Source: an uncultured Pseudodesulfovibrio sp. (lineage in GTDB: Bacteria; Desulfobacterota; Desulfovibrionia; Desulfovibrionales; Desulfovibrionaceae). Taken from it: a DNA stretch of 64,000 nucleotides. The first letter of the stretch is position 1. Every line of letters begins with the position of its first letter. Made by a program: the position numbers and the translations under genes. This document shows, one piece after another, positions 33,196-41,026 of this stretch. Under the pieces are notes generated by a model, which had not been told where the DNA came from, searched no databases, and worked only from the letters and a program-made list of their open reading frames with translations. The stretch covers positions 3,603,518-3,667,517 of the forward strand of contig NZ_OY782498.1 in NCBI RefSeq assembly GCF_963677845.1, read 5' to 3'.

Positions 33196-34830
33196 ATGTT
33201 TACTAAGGAAGAATACGCCGATTACGCAGACTTGTGCGCCAGATATAAACCGGAATGCCCTGAGAATTTCAACTTTTCTTATGATGTTCTGGACGCAATG
33301 GAGCCGGGAAAAACCGCGCTTATTCATGTTGACGACAATGGTGTCCGTCGCGAATACGATTTCAAATTCTTTCAGGAAACGTCGAGCAGACTCGCCAATG
33401 CCCTTGTGAAACAGGGCGTCAAGAAAGGCGATCGTGTCATGCTCGTCCTGTATCGCCGTATGGAATATTGGACGGTTATGCTCGCACTGCATCGCATCGG
33501 TGCACTGCCTATCCCGTCTCCTTCTCTGTTGACGAAAAAAGACATCTCTCAGCGTGTCAATTACGCCAAGATTTCAGCTATCATTTGTGAAGATTCCATT
33601 TGTGCTCGAGTGGATGAAGCCAAAGGGGATTGCCCCGGCCTTAAACATTTCGTGCAGATTGACGGCGAAACTAAAGACGGTTGGCACGACTATGAAGAAC
33701 TCATGGCAACCGGCGATGCAAGCTTTCCGCGGACTGCTGATTCCCCGGGCGGCGATGATCCCATGGTTATCTTTTTCTCCTCCGGTACAACCGGTCTGCC
33801 AAAGATGGTGCTGCACAATTCCTCCTATCCGGCGAGCCATTTCACAACAGCCGCGATGTGGCATGACCTCGAAGAGGGCGACATCCATCTGACTCTGTCC
33901 GAGACCGGGTGGGCCAAGTCGGTGTGGGGCAAGTTTTATGGTCAGTGGATGGCAGGTGCTGTTGTTTTTGTCTGGGATTTCCGGGGCAAGTTCGAGCCTG
34001 CTCATCTCTTGCAAATCATGGAAGAGAACAAGATTACGACCTTTTGTGCACCTCCGACGGTCTACCGTTTTCTCGTACGCGAGGATTTGTCCAAGTACAC
34101 ACTGTCTCTTCGTCACTGCACCACGGCTGGCGAATTGTTGAATGAGTCGGTGTTCCATGCATGGGAAAAGGCGTTCAACATGCCTCTTTATGAAGGATAT
34201 GGTCAGACCGAAACCACACTTCAGGTGGCGACGTTCAAATGCATGAAGCCGAAACCCGGTTCCATTGGTCGTCCTGTTCCCGGTTGGGACATTGCGCTTA
34301 TGGACGATGAGGGCAAGAAAGTTCCTCAGGGTGAGGAAGGCGAAATTTGTATCCGTATCGACAAGCCAGTGCTCGGGTTGTTCGATTCCTATATGGATGA
34401 GCCGGAAAAGACCGAGTCCGTCAAGTTCGACGGCTGGTATCACACCGGTGACAAGGCATGGGCGGATGAAGACGGATACCTTTGGTTTATGGGGCGTACC
34501 GACGACCTGATCAAAAGCTCCGGCTATCGTATAGGACCCTTTGAGGTCGAGTCTGCTTTGGTGGCTCATGATGCTGTCATCGAGGCTGCTGTCACCGGCT
34601 TGCCTGATGATGTGCGTGGGCAACTGGTCAAGGCAACCGTCGTTCTCGCTCCCGGGTATGAGCCGTCCGAAGAGCTGACCAAGGCCCTTCAGACGTATGT
34701 CCGCGAATTGACCGCACCGTATAAATACCCCCGCGTCATCGAATATGTGGACGATCTGCCCAAGACCATTTCCGGCAAGATCAAGCGCAAGGAGATTCGG
34801 GAAGCGGATCTGAAGAAGTTCAATAAATAA
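33196..34830 (+). CDS. AMP-forming acyl-CoA ligase, medium-chain/acetyl-CoA-synthetase-like
   Basis: 544 residues. Motifs: P-loop FSSGTTGLPKM, TLSETGWAKSVWGKFYG (typical of the medium-chain ACSM and related enzymes), YGQTETT, DDLIKSSGYRIGP and TISGKIKRKEIR with the catalytic lysine. The P-loop ends with M where the usual residue is G. Starts 95 bases after the second regulator gene; the ACGGAG site precedes the ATG. Clearly a different subfamily from the ligase at 30643, so the two pairs are not a simple recent duplication. Confidence 0.93.
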   Translation: MFTKEEYADYADLCARYKPECPENFNFSYDVLDAMEPGKTALIHVDDNGVRREYDFKFFQETSSRLANALVKQGVKKGDRVMLVLYRRMEYWTVMLALHRIGALPIPSPSLLTKKDISQRVNYAKISAIICEDSICARVDEAKGDCPGLKHFVQIDGETKDGWHDYEELMATGDASFPRTADSPGGDDPMVIFFSSGTTGLPKMVLHNSSYPASHFTTAAMWHDLEEGDIHLTLSETGWAKSVWGKFYGQWMAGAVVFVWDFRGKFEPAHLLQIMEENKITTFCAPPTVYRFLVREDLSKYTLSLRHCTTAGELLNESVFHAWEKAFNMPLYEGYGQTETTLQVATFKCMKPKPGSIGRPVPGWDIALMDDEGKKVPQGEEGEICIRIDKPVLGLFDSYMDEPEKTESVKFDGWYHTGDKAWADEDGYLWFMGRTDDLIKSSGYRIGPFEVESALVAHDAVIEAAVTGLPDDVRGQLVKATVVLAPGYEPSEELTKALQTYVRELTAPYKYPRVIEYVDDLPKTISGKIKRKEIREADLKKFNK

Positions 34831-34850
34831 GAAAACTGACGATTAAATAC

Positions 34851-34882
34851 AAAAAAAGCCGACCATGTGGTCGGCTTTTTTT
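34851..34882. terminator. Bidirectional terminator
   Basis: GCCGACCA (34858-34865) and TGGTCGGC (34868-34875) flanked by A7 and T7. It serves the acyl-CoA ligase on the plus strand and the small gene ending at 34904 on the minus strand. Confidence 0.9.
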
Positions 34883-34903
34883 GTGGCTATTGATGATGGA
34901 AAA

Positions 34904-35167
34904 CTATTGTGGGTTGTTTGGATCGGCTTCGTTTTCTTCATTTGCTTCAGCCTCAGCAACGCCGTCTTCCGTGAGAAGAGAGGCATATGCGTCTTTGAAA
35001 ATGAGTTTTGTAGCGAGTTCGTCGGCTTTTTCCCCGAGTTCCATGAGGTGCTCCAGGAAGTCGAGAATAAGCAGTCTACGTTCTTCTTCTCCGTTTTCAA
35101 ATTCGAATTTGCAGTCGCCGGATTCGAAATACTTGGCCACGCGTTCCAGATAATCGATGTCGAGCAT
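34904..35167 (-). CDS. Small acidic protein of unknown function
   Basis: 87 residues, strongly acidic, helical (LERVAKYFESGDCKFEF, LILDFLEHLMELGEKADELATKLIF) with a low-complexity Ala/Glu/Asn tail. Family not recognised. It starts 14 bases after the rlmH stop codon on the same strand and is probably the last gene of the phosphoesterase-rlmH unit. Confidence 0.7.
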   Translation of the reverse strand: MLDIDYLERVAKYFESGDCKFEFENGEEERRLLILDFLEHLMELGEKADELATKLIFKDAYASLLTEDGVAEAEANEENEADPNNPQ

Positions 35168-35181
35168 ACGTAAAATCTCCG

Positions 35182-35652
35182 TTAGTCGTGATGGTAGGGC
35201 ATGTTTTTATGGATGGTTCCGACGCGATATAATTGCTCAAGCAGGAGCAAACGTGCCAGCTCATGCGGCAGTGTCATGTCACTAAGCCGGATGGAATGAC
35301 GGGCCGCTTTTTTGACGTCTTCGGACAATCCAAAGGGGCCGCCGATGACAAATACAGGCCGTTGGTTTGGTGCATCTGTCCATTTTTGAACCCGTTTGGC
35401 GAGTTCTCGTGAGGTCAATCGGTCGCCATATTCATCAAGAATGATGAGTACGTCACCCTTTTTGACCTTGGAAAGAATGCCTTCACCTTCCTTTTTGTTC
35501 TTGTCCTGAACTGGAAGTTTGCCGGGGGCGTCTTTGATTATAGACTCTTCCAGTTTGAAAAAACGTGAAAGTTTTTTCCAGTAATGGGCGCACCCATCCT
35601 TGGAAAATGGCTCTTTGAGTTTTCCAACCCAGATGAATCCGATCTTGCTCAT
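35182..35652 (-). CDS. rlmH: 23S rRNA (pseudouridine-1915-N3)-methyltransferase
   Basis: 156 residues, the usual length. SPOUT-class methyltransferase acting on the ribosome A-site helix 69 of 23S rRNA. Family marks: LDEYGDRLTSRELA, the knot region FVIGGPFGLSEDV, LSDMTLPHELARLLLLEQLYR, and the C-terminal HKNMPYHH. The start overlaps the phosphoesterase stop by 4 bases. Confidence 0.96.
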   Translation of the reverse strand: MSKIGFIWVGKLKEPFSKDGCAHYWKKLSRFFKLEESIIKDAPGKLPVQDKNKKEGEGILSKVKKGDVLIILDEYGDRLTSRELAKRVQKWTDAPNQRPVFVIGGPFGLSEDVKKAARHSIRLSDMTLPHELARLLLLEQLYRVGTIHKNMPYHHD

Positions 35653-36308
35653 GATACGCTCATAAGTTGTGCAGTGACGGTTGTGCCGTCAAAGTCAATG
35701 CGAATATAGCCGCCGCCTGCCAGCATACCGGGATTGATAACCGGGGTTTTTCCGATTATGTCCACTGCTTTTGATTCGTGAATATGACCAGTAAGGACCA
35801 GTGCTGGTTGAACTCGCTCAATGAATGTACGGACGCCGGGGCTGCCGACATGCTGTCCATTGCCGAGTTGGTCCACCTTGGAGCCGTGGGGCGGTTCGTG
35901 AATAACCGCAATAAGCTGGTCAAATCCTTCTGCCTGCGCGTGGGTTTCATCCAACCATTGGGCAATAGTTTCTTCAGGGACTTCACTGGGGGTGCCAAAC
36001 GGTGTTGGCGTGGACATGCCTACCCCCATGAGGCCAAGGCCGGAAGTCAGCTCTCGGACACGCAGATGGATGTCCATGTCCTGTTCTTTGAGGTAGGCTT
36101 GTACCGTATCAGTATCCATATTTCCCGGCTGGGCCAGGATGCGAGGATTGATAGTGGCTACAACGTCAATTACGTTGCTGACAGCTTCGCGACTGCCGCG
36201 ATTGGTGATGTCACCGGTAATGATGACAGCCTCTGCGCCGGACAGGTCGGGAATGGCCTCAATGAGACCGGTGGATTCGTGTATATCGCCAAATGCTATC
36301 CAATACAT
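35649..36308 (-). CDS. Calcineurin-like metallophosphoesterase (YfcE-type)
   Basis: 219 residues from the ATG at 36308 with GGAG upstream. Metallophosphoesterase motifs: GDIHES, ITGDITNRG, the QPGNMD segment in place of the common GNCD/GNHE, VIHEPPHGS, and TGHIHESKAV. Two metal ions are expected at these D/H/N residues. Substrate unknown; relatives hydrolyse phosphodiesters. Translationally coupled to rlmH. Confidence 0.9.
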   Translation of the reverse strand: MYWIAFGDIHESTGLIEAIPDLSGAEAVIITGDITNRGSREAVSNVIDVVATINPRILAQPGNMDTDTVQAYLKEQDMDIHLRVRELTSGLGLMGVGMSTPTPFGTPSEVPEETIAQWLDETHAQAEGFDQLIAVIHEPPHGSKVDQLGNGQHVGSPGVRTFIERVQPALVLTGHIHESKAVDIIGKTPVINPGMLAGGGYIRIDFDGTTVTAQLMSVS

Positions 36309-36394
36309 GATTATGTTCTCCTGAAAAAACTGGCATGACCCTATCGTTGAGTCATGCCGTTCGTCAACGGACTGTGGAGGGAGGACATAAAAGA

Positions 36395-36423
36395 GCGGGT
36401 GCCCCTGTATATGGAGCACCCGC
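36395..36423 (-). terminator. Terminator of the LonB-like protease gene
   Basis: GCGGGTGC (36395-36402) and GCACCCGC (36416-36423) form an 8-bp stem, followed on the minus strand by TCTTTTATG. A second hairpin GGCATGAC/GTCATGCC lies near 36332-36357. Confidence 0.7.
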
Positions 36424-36433
36424 GAAGCGTGTC

Positions 36434-38845
36434 TTATTCGTTTTTATCACCCGGCACAGCGAGCTTGGCGAGTTCGGCCAGTCTGTCGTCTACCATACGG
36501 TAGAGTGTGCCTGTGGGGTATTTCCCTTTTCTGTCGGGCTTGCCGCATCGTATGCCGGTGAGAATGTACATGGCTTCCTCAATGGTCTTGACCGGGAAGA
36601 TATGGAACATGCCGTCTTCCACGGCTTGAACCACCTCGTCCTTGAGCATCAGGTTGACCACGTTGTCCGCTGGCAGGATAACGCCTTGCTTGCCTGTCAG
36701 CTTGCGACGCCGACAGACTTCGAAGAAGCCTTCGATCTTGCGGTTGACGCCGCCCACGGCCATGACTGCGCCATTTTGGGATACGGCACCAGTGAAGGCG
36801 TAGGATAAGTTGATTGGTGCACCGGATAGGGCAGAGAGTAGGGAAGCCAGTTCTGCGCCCGAAGCCGAATCGCCTTCAATACCCGCGTAGGACTGTTCGA
36901 AACAAAGCGAACCGGTCATGACGATCGGTTTATCCTGTGCAAACAGCCGGACCAGATAGGACTTGATGATCATCATGCCCTTGGTGTGGATAGGGCCACC
37001 CATCTGGGCTTCGCGTTCCAAATCGAGAATACCGCCGTGACCAACGCCTGCGGTGCAGGATATCTGGTGCGGCAGACCGAATTCGTAATCACCGAAGAGC
37101 GTGACAGACAATCCATTGGCTCGACCTGCGGCCTGTCCATCGGTGGCGACCTTGATAACCTGTCGGTCATAGTCGGTCATGAATTCTTCTTCATAGAGAT
37201 TGACGCGGTAATCCTTGGCAGCAACCGCCTCGTTCAGGGCTTCAAGATCGACGGTATCCTTTCCGGCCATGCGTGCAAAAGCGGACGCTTCGATCATGCG
37301 TTCGCGCACGAGCGGGATGTAGAGGGAAAGCCGTTTCTGGTCTTCCACCAATCGGGATGAAAAATCGACCAACCCGGCGATGGCTTCTCTGGTCAACGGC
37401 AGAACTTTGGTCTCGCGTGCAGTCTGGCCGATGATGGATATGTAGTTTTTAATGTTAGCCGCATTCCGCGCCGCTGCGTGTTGCAAGTGCGCCTTGAGTT
37501 TGAAGTATTTGGCGAACCGGTCATCATTATAGAGCAGTATTTCGTAGTGCTCGTCAGAGCCGATAAGAACGATTTTGATGTCCAGATCAATCGGTTCAGG
37601 CTGGATGGTCCGAGCGCGAACTTGTTCCTGATCCACGGGATCTTCGATTCGCGATTGGCCGGACCTGAGAGCGCGGAGCAATCCTTCCCACGAGACATGG
37701 TTGGAAAGCAGGTCCTCCATATTCAACAGAAGGAAACCGCCGTTGGCCTGATGCAGTGAACCGGCCTTGATAAGGGTGAAGTCCGTATACAGTGCGCCCA
37801 TTTCGGCTTCGCGTTCGATGGAGCCGAGCAGGTTGAAGGCCGTGGGGTGATCTTCCACCACCACTGGTGCACCCTTGGTCTTGCCGTTGTCCACAAACAG
37901 GTTGACCTCGAACCGTGTGAAAAAGTCTTCACCAGACGGCATCCCTTCGGGCAGTAATCCGGCCAAGGAAGTGTCGCGAGGCATGAATTGATCGACGTTT
38001 TCCACGACTTCGTTGACCAGTGCTTCGAAGTATTCAGACAAGCCTTTGATGGATTTGAATTTGTCAGAAACCTGTGAAAAACAATCCTGCATGACAGCCT
38101 TGGCTGTTTCTCGGTGCAGATCATTTTCGGACTCGCGCATCTCCATTTCGTTCTGATTGATCAAGCGAAGAATGGAGCTGACTCCGGCGAGGAGTTCTTC
38201 GCCTTTGGCCTTGAGTTTTTTGCGCTGGCCGGGTTTGATCTTGTCGAAGTCCTTGTCCGATATGACTTCGCCGTCAACGATGGGCGAAAGGGTGAGTACC
38301 CCTTCATCATCGAGACTGAGGGAAAAGTTTTCCTTTTCAGCGGTGGCGTCCATCTCGTTGAACAATTTTTCGCGTTTAGCGTTGAATTTTTTGACAATCC
38401 GTTCATGTTTCTTCTGGAAAGTATCCTTTTCGAATCGAGCCGGAATTTCCTGACGGATATGGGTCATAGCCTTGTGCTGAGCCACTTTGAACTTTCGGCC
38501 CTTGCCCGCAGGTATGGACACGGCAATAGGTCTGTCGTTGTCTTCGAAATTGTAGAGATACACCCAGTCACACGGTGGTGCGGCCTTAGCGGCTGTGGGT
38601 TTCAAAAAGGATTTGACGAAATATGTCCGGCCCATATTCGGCTCACCGGAAACGTAGAGATTATGTTCGTTGCCTCTGATCTCAAGGGCTAGCGACAGGG
38701 CTTGAATGGCTCTGGGCTGGAGCTTGGGGTAGACATTTTTGTCCGGGATATCGGCACTGGTTTCATAGGGGATCTTGGTCGGGTCCAGCGTGGCCCGGAG
38801 CTTGGAGCCGGGAAGCCCTTTGAGGGCGGGAGTAGTCTTCTTCAT
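36434..38845 (-). CDS. LonB-like ATP-dependent protease (AAA_32/Lon_C type)
   Basis: 803 residues from the ATG at 38845; the frame extends further but through a terminator. N-terminal AAA region with an atypical Walker A GEPNMGRT (67-74), Arg replacing the usual Lys; long coiled-coil middle (about 150-280, K/E-rich); Walker B region GGFLLLNMEDLL; C-terminal Lon protease with Ser660 in GDSASG and Lys703 in VGGVNRKIEGF. The 43-residue Ser-Lys spacing equals that of E. coli Lon (679/722). This matches the PF13654-type soluble Lon relatives. Probable cytosolic protein quality control; targets unknown. Single gene. Confidence 0.93.
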   Translation of the reverse strand: MKKTTPALKGLPGSKLRATLDPTKIPYETSADIPDKNVYPKLQPRAIQALSLALEIRGNEHNLYVSGEPNMGRTYFVKSFLKPTAAKAAPPCDWVYLYNFEDNDRPIAVSIPAGKGRKFKVAQHKAMTHIRQEIPARFEKDTFQKKHERIVKKFNAKREKLFNEMDATAEKENFSLSLDDEGVLTLSPIVDGEVISDKDFDKIKPGQRKKLKAKGEELLAGVSSILRLINQNEMEMRESENDLHRETAKAVMQDCFSQVSDKFKSIKGLSEYFEALVNEVVENVDQFMPRDTSLAGLLPEGMPSGEDFFTRFEVNLFVDNGKTKGAPVVVEDHPTAFNLLGSIEREAEMGALYTDFTLIKAGSLHQANGGFLLLNMEDLLSNHVSWEGLLRALRSGQSRIEDPVDQEQVRARTIQPEPIDLDIKIVLIGSDEHYEILLYNDDRFAKYFKLKAHLQHAAARNAANIKNYISIIGQTARETKVLPLTREAIAGLVDFSSRLVEDQKRLSLYIPLVRERMIEASAFARMAGKDTVDLEALNEAVAAKDYRVNLYEEEFMTDYDRQVIKVATDGQAAGRANGLSVTLFGDYEFGLPHQISCTAGVGHGGILDLEREAQMGGPIHTKGMMIIKSYLVRLFAQDKPIVMTGSLCFEQSYAGIEGDSASGAELASLLSALSGAPINLSYAFTGAVSQNGAVMAVGGVNRKIEGFFEVCRRRKLTGKQGVILPADNVVNLMLKDEVVQAVEDGMFHIFPVKTIEEAMYILTGIRCGKPDRKGKYPTGTLYRMVDDRLAELAKLAVPGDKNE

Positions 38846-38945
38846 TGAATGCTCATGCTGTATTATTCGTGCACGACATTGGCACTTTATGAATCTAAGG
38901 TGTTTTTCCTCGGTTGTCACCATCCATTGTGTCAGGCTGCCCATG

Positions 38946-38974
38946 AAAAAAGGCGACCTTGAAAGGTCGCCTTA
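38946..38974 (-). terminator. Terminator of the distal peptidoglycan-binding gene
   Basis: AAGGCGACCTT (38951-38961), loop GA, AAGGTCGCCTT (38964-38974); on the minus strand TTTTTTCATG follows. Confidence 0.88.
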
Positions 38975-38995
38975 TCTGTTTCAAGCGCAATGTGC

Positions 38996-40222
38996 CTACA
39001 ATCCGGTCCCCTTGAAAAGAGCTTTTTGTAGTCCAAGGCTCCATTGCCCTTTGGGGAATCCGTATTTCACTGCGAAATTATCTAAAGCCTGTTTGGTCAT
39101 TGGTCCCCAGTTTTGGTCGATTGTACCTTTGTAGTAGCCAAGGTCGCGCAAACGGACCTGCATGGCTTTTACGTCTTCTGGAAAGAGAGGGTTCAGGAAA
39201 GCCGTGCCACGCCCATACGGGCCTTCGCCGGACCTTGTTTGAGGTGTTGGCGTTGGGGCGTATGCATTGACAGGTACTTTTTGTTGATGAGGAACCGGGC
39301 GATATGTCTGTTGAGGCTGATTTGTGCTCACGGCAGGAGGGGCGGTTGCAGTCTGCATAGGAGCAGACGGCCCGGAGGCGGACGGTTTGGAGTTGTATCG
39401 GGCAACATGATTTCTTTCGCGTAAATCTTGGTTGATCCCACTTCCCGGTGTGTAATAGTAATTGTTGTAAAATCGGTCACGGAGGCTGGACGGGTTGAAT
39501 TTTGCTGCGAACATGTGCACTCGCCAGCCATCATAGTCGAGATATGACTCCTGCTTTTTTGCCAGATTGTCCCGTTGCCATTGTGCTTTTTTCCGATCAC
39601 TCATGATGACTTCAAATTTGGCATCCGCAGGGAGACGGTTTTTGACGAAGGTCATAACCAGATATTTATCGATTTTAGTTTGGTCTCGTTGAGGATTGAA
39701 ACCGTATGTTTTGGCTGCATGGTAGACCGCTCCCCAATCCCCACGGGATTCAATCGGGACAGCTTGAAGAAATGTCGCATACGGGATCATATAGACTTCT
39801 AGGGTCAGTTTTGATGGAGAAGATGTTGCGGCCAAACATTGTGTGATGCTGATCTTGTCCTTTTGAACAGTGTATTGAGCCAAATATTGCAGGGTTGCGA
39901 TGCGTTCATTCGGATCGAAAAGATGGATGACACCGGCCACATCAGCTGCATAGTTGTCGCCGATACCGTAGTTTTGGCCTATGACCGGGATCGCCCCGCC
40001 ATGTTTGAAAGTGTAGAAGTACCCGTTGTTGAGGCCTTCCATATATGCATCTGCCCCGGGAATAAATGAGACAGAGCTCGGTCCTTGTTGGTTGGTGAGT
40101 TTGGCGGCTACGGCATAAGATACGGCAAGGGCATCCGGCGGCCACTCCACATCCTGTCCCATGACGGGGGAGACTGTTGTCAGGCATATCAGAAGGCTGA
40201 GAGCGAGAATGCGCTTTTTCAT
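38996..40222 (-). CDS. Exported peptidoglycan-binding protein, second copy
   Basis: 408 residues from the ATG at 40222 (GGGGGAC upstream). Signal peptide MKKRILALSLLICLTTVSPVMG. A long unassigned domain (about 30-255) is followed by a Ser/Pro/Gln/Thr-rich linker (about 270-330) and a C-terminal PG_binding_1 domain (VKAMQVRLRDLGYYKGTIDQ, GPMTKQALDNFAVKYGF). It is a full-length paralog of the lipoprotein at 41027: compare KYLVMTFVKNRL with KYFIMTFCKDRL, and the almost identical last 68 residues. Unlike that one it has no lipobox, so it should be soluble in the periplasm. Partner of the small secreted protein encoded just upstream. Confidence 0.88.
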   Translation of the reverse strand: MKKRILALSLLICLTTVSPVMGQDVEWPPDALAVSYAVAAKLTNQQGPSSVSFIPGADAYMEGLNNGYFYTFKHGGAIPVIGQNYGIGDNYAADVAGVIHLFDPNERIATLQYLAQYTVQKDKISITQCLAATSSPSKLTLEVYMIPYATFLQAVPIESRGDWGAVYHAAKTYGFNPQRDQTKIDKYLVMTFVKNRLPADAKFEVIMSDRKKAQWQRDNLAKKQESYLDYDGWRVHMFAAKFNPSSLRDRFYNNYYYTPGSGINQDLRERNHVARYNSKPSASGPSAPMQTATAPPAVSTNQPQQTYRPVPHQQKVPVNAYAPTPTPQTRSGEGPYGRGTAFLNPLFPEDVKAMQVRLRDLGYYKGTIDQNWGPMTKQALDNFAVKYGFPKGQWSLGLQKALFKGTGL

Positions 40223-40233
40223 GGTGTCCCCCA

Positions 40234-40884
40234 TTACCAAAGTTGTGTGTCTTCTTGAGTCGCCTGCGGACCAGGCATGCCATATCCGAAGCCTGAATAG
40301 TCAGGGCTCATGTTTCCTGGGGCGTCAGCCGTGCCATCGTGTCCTGTTTGGACACCTCGTGAATTGCGCATACCCATGGCCGATTTCCCGTAGGCTTTTT
40401 TTTCTTTTTCGAGTCTACGAAGGACTTCTACGGAAAGATCTACGCCTTTCTTAATACCCTCAATGGCTTTGATGGCTGTGATGATTTCCGGGTTGGATGC
40501 AAAGACGAATCCCATAATCATGTCCTGAAAGCGGCTTTGTGCTTCATTCTTTGTGTAATCAATGATGGCAACCGCGGCTTTCTCAGCGGTTGTTAGCTCG
40601 CGATGAGTGATCGGTTTTGGAGGGGTGTCTGTCCATGGACTTTGCCAGCCGTGTTCCGGGTCCATAACGGGGACGCCTTCTATTCCTATGGTGGGCTCCA
40701 TGGCCGGGCCTTTTCTTCCTGATGGTCCTCTCAGAGCAGAACCGTCGCTTCCGCCACCGTTTCCACTCCCTCCACTATCGCATCCGCTTGCCAAGAGAGG
40801 TGTGGGGGCAGTCATGAAGAAAATAAACATGATGGCACCTGCGAACCAACAGGAGAGTGCTGTAAATTGTTGGGAGAAAGACAT
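40234..40884 (-). CDS. Small exported protein of unknown function, second pair
   Basis: 216 residues. N-terminal hydrophobic signal or anchor (about 10-33), then a Gly/Ser-rich stretch (GCDSGGSGNGGGSDGS), a Pro-rich region and a helical segment about 95-160 (TTAEKAAVAIIDYTKNEAQ, IKAIEGIKKGVDLSVEVLRR). Ends Gly/Pro-rich (SPDYSGFGYGMPGPQ). No family recognised. AAGGAG precedes the ATG. Lies 11 bases upstream of the peptidoglycan-binding gene and mirrors the arrangement at 42392/41027. Confidence 0.75.
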   Translation of the reverse strand: MSFSQQFTALSCWFAGAIMFIFFMTAPTPLLASGCDSGGSGNGGGSDGSALRGPSGRKGPAMEPTIGIEGVPVMDPEHGWQSPWTDTPPKPITHRELTTAEKAAVAIIDYTKNEAQSRFQDMIMGFVFASNPEIITAIKAIEGIKKGVDLSVEVLRRLEKEKKAYGKSAMGMRNSRGVQTGHDGTADAPGNMSPDYSGFGYGMPGPQATQEDTQLW

Positions 40885-40984
40885 TTAAAGACTCCTTGTT
40901 GAAAAAAAGCTGCACCGCCAAAAATTGATATTTATAGTTGTTTTTAAGTTTATGTTTGTTGTTTTGTCTTTGAAGGAAAATAAA

Positions 40985-41016
40985 CAAAGGCGGTCCTATT
41001 ATCGGGACCGCCTTTG
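40985..41016 (-). terminator. Terminator between the two secreted-protein pairs
   Basis: CAAAGGCGGTCC (40985-40996) and GGACCGCCTTTG (41005-41016), a perfect 12-bp stem; TTTATTTTCC follows on the minus strand. The AT-rich 100 bases beyond it probably hold a promoter for the second pair. Confidence 0.88.
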
Positions 41017-41026
41017 TAGGGAGTGA

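Noticed and set aside
33574-34623. 349-codon minus-strand frame opposite the second acyl-CoA ligase
   Set aside because: Antisense to a well-supported enzyme with all motifs; no domain seen.
38846-38944. Longer start for the LonB-like gene
   Set aside because: It brings the frame up against the terminator of another unit and adds Cys/His-rich sequence not typical of the family.
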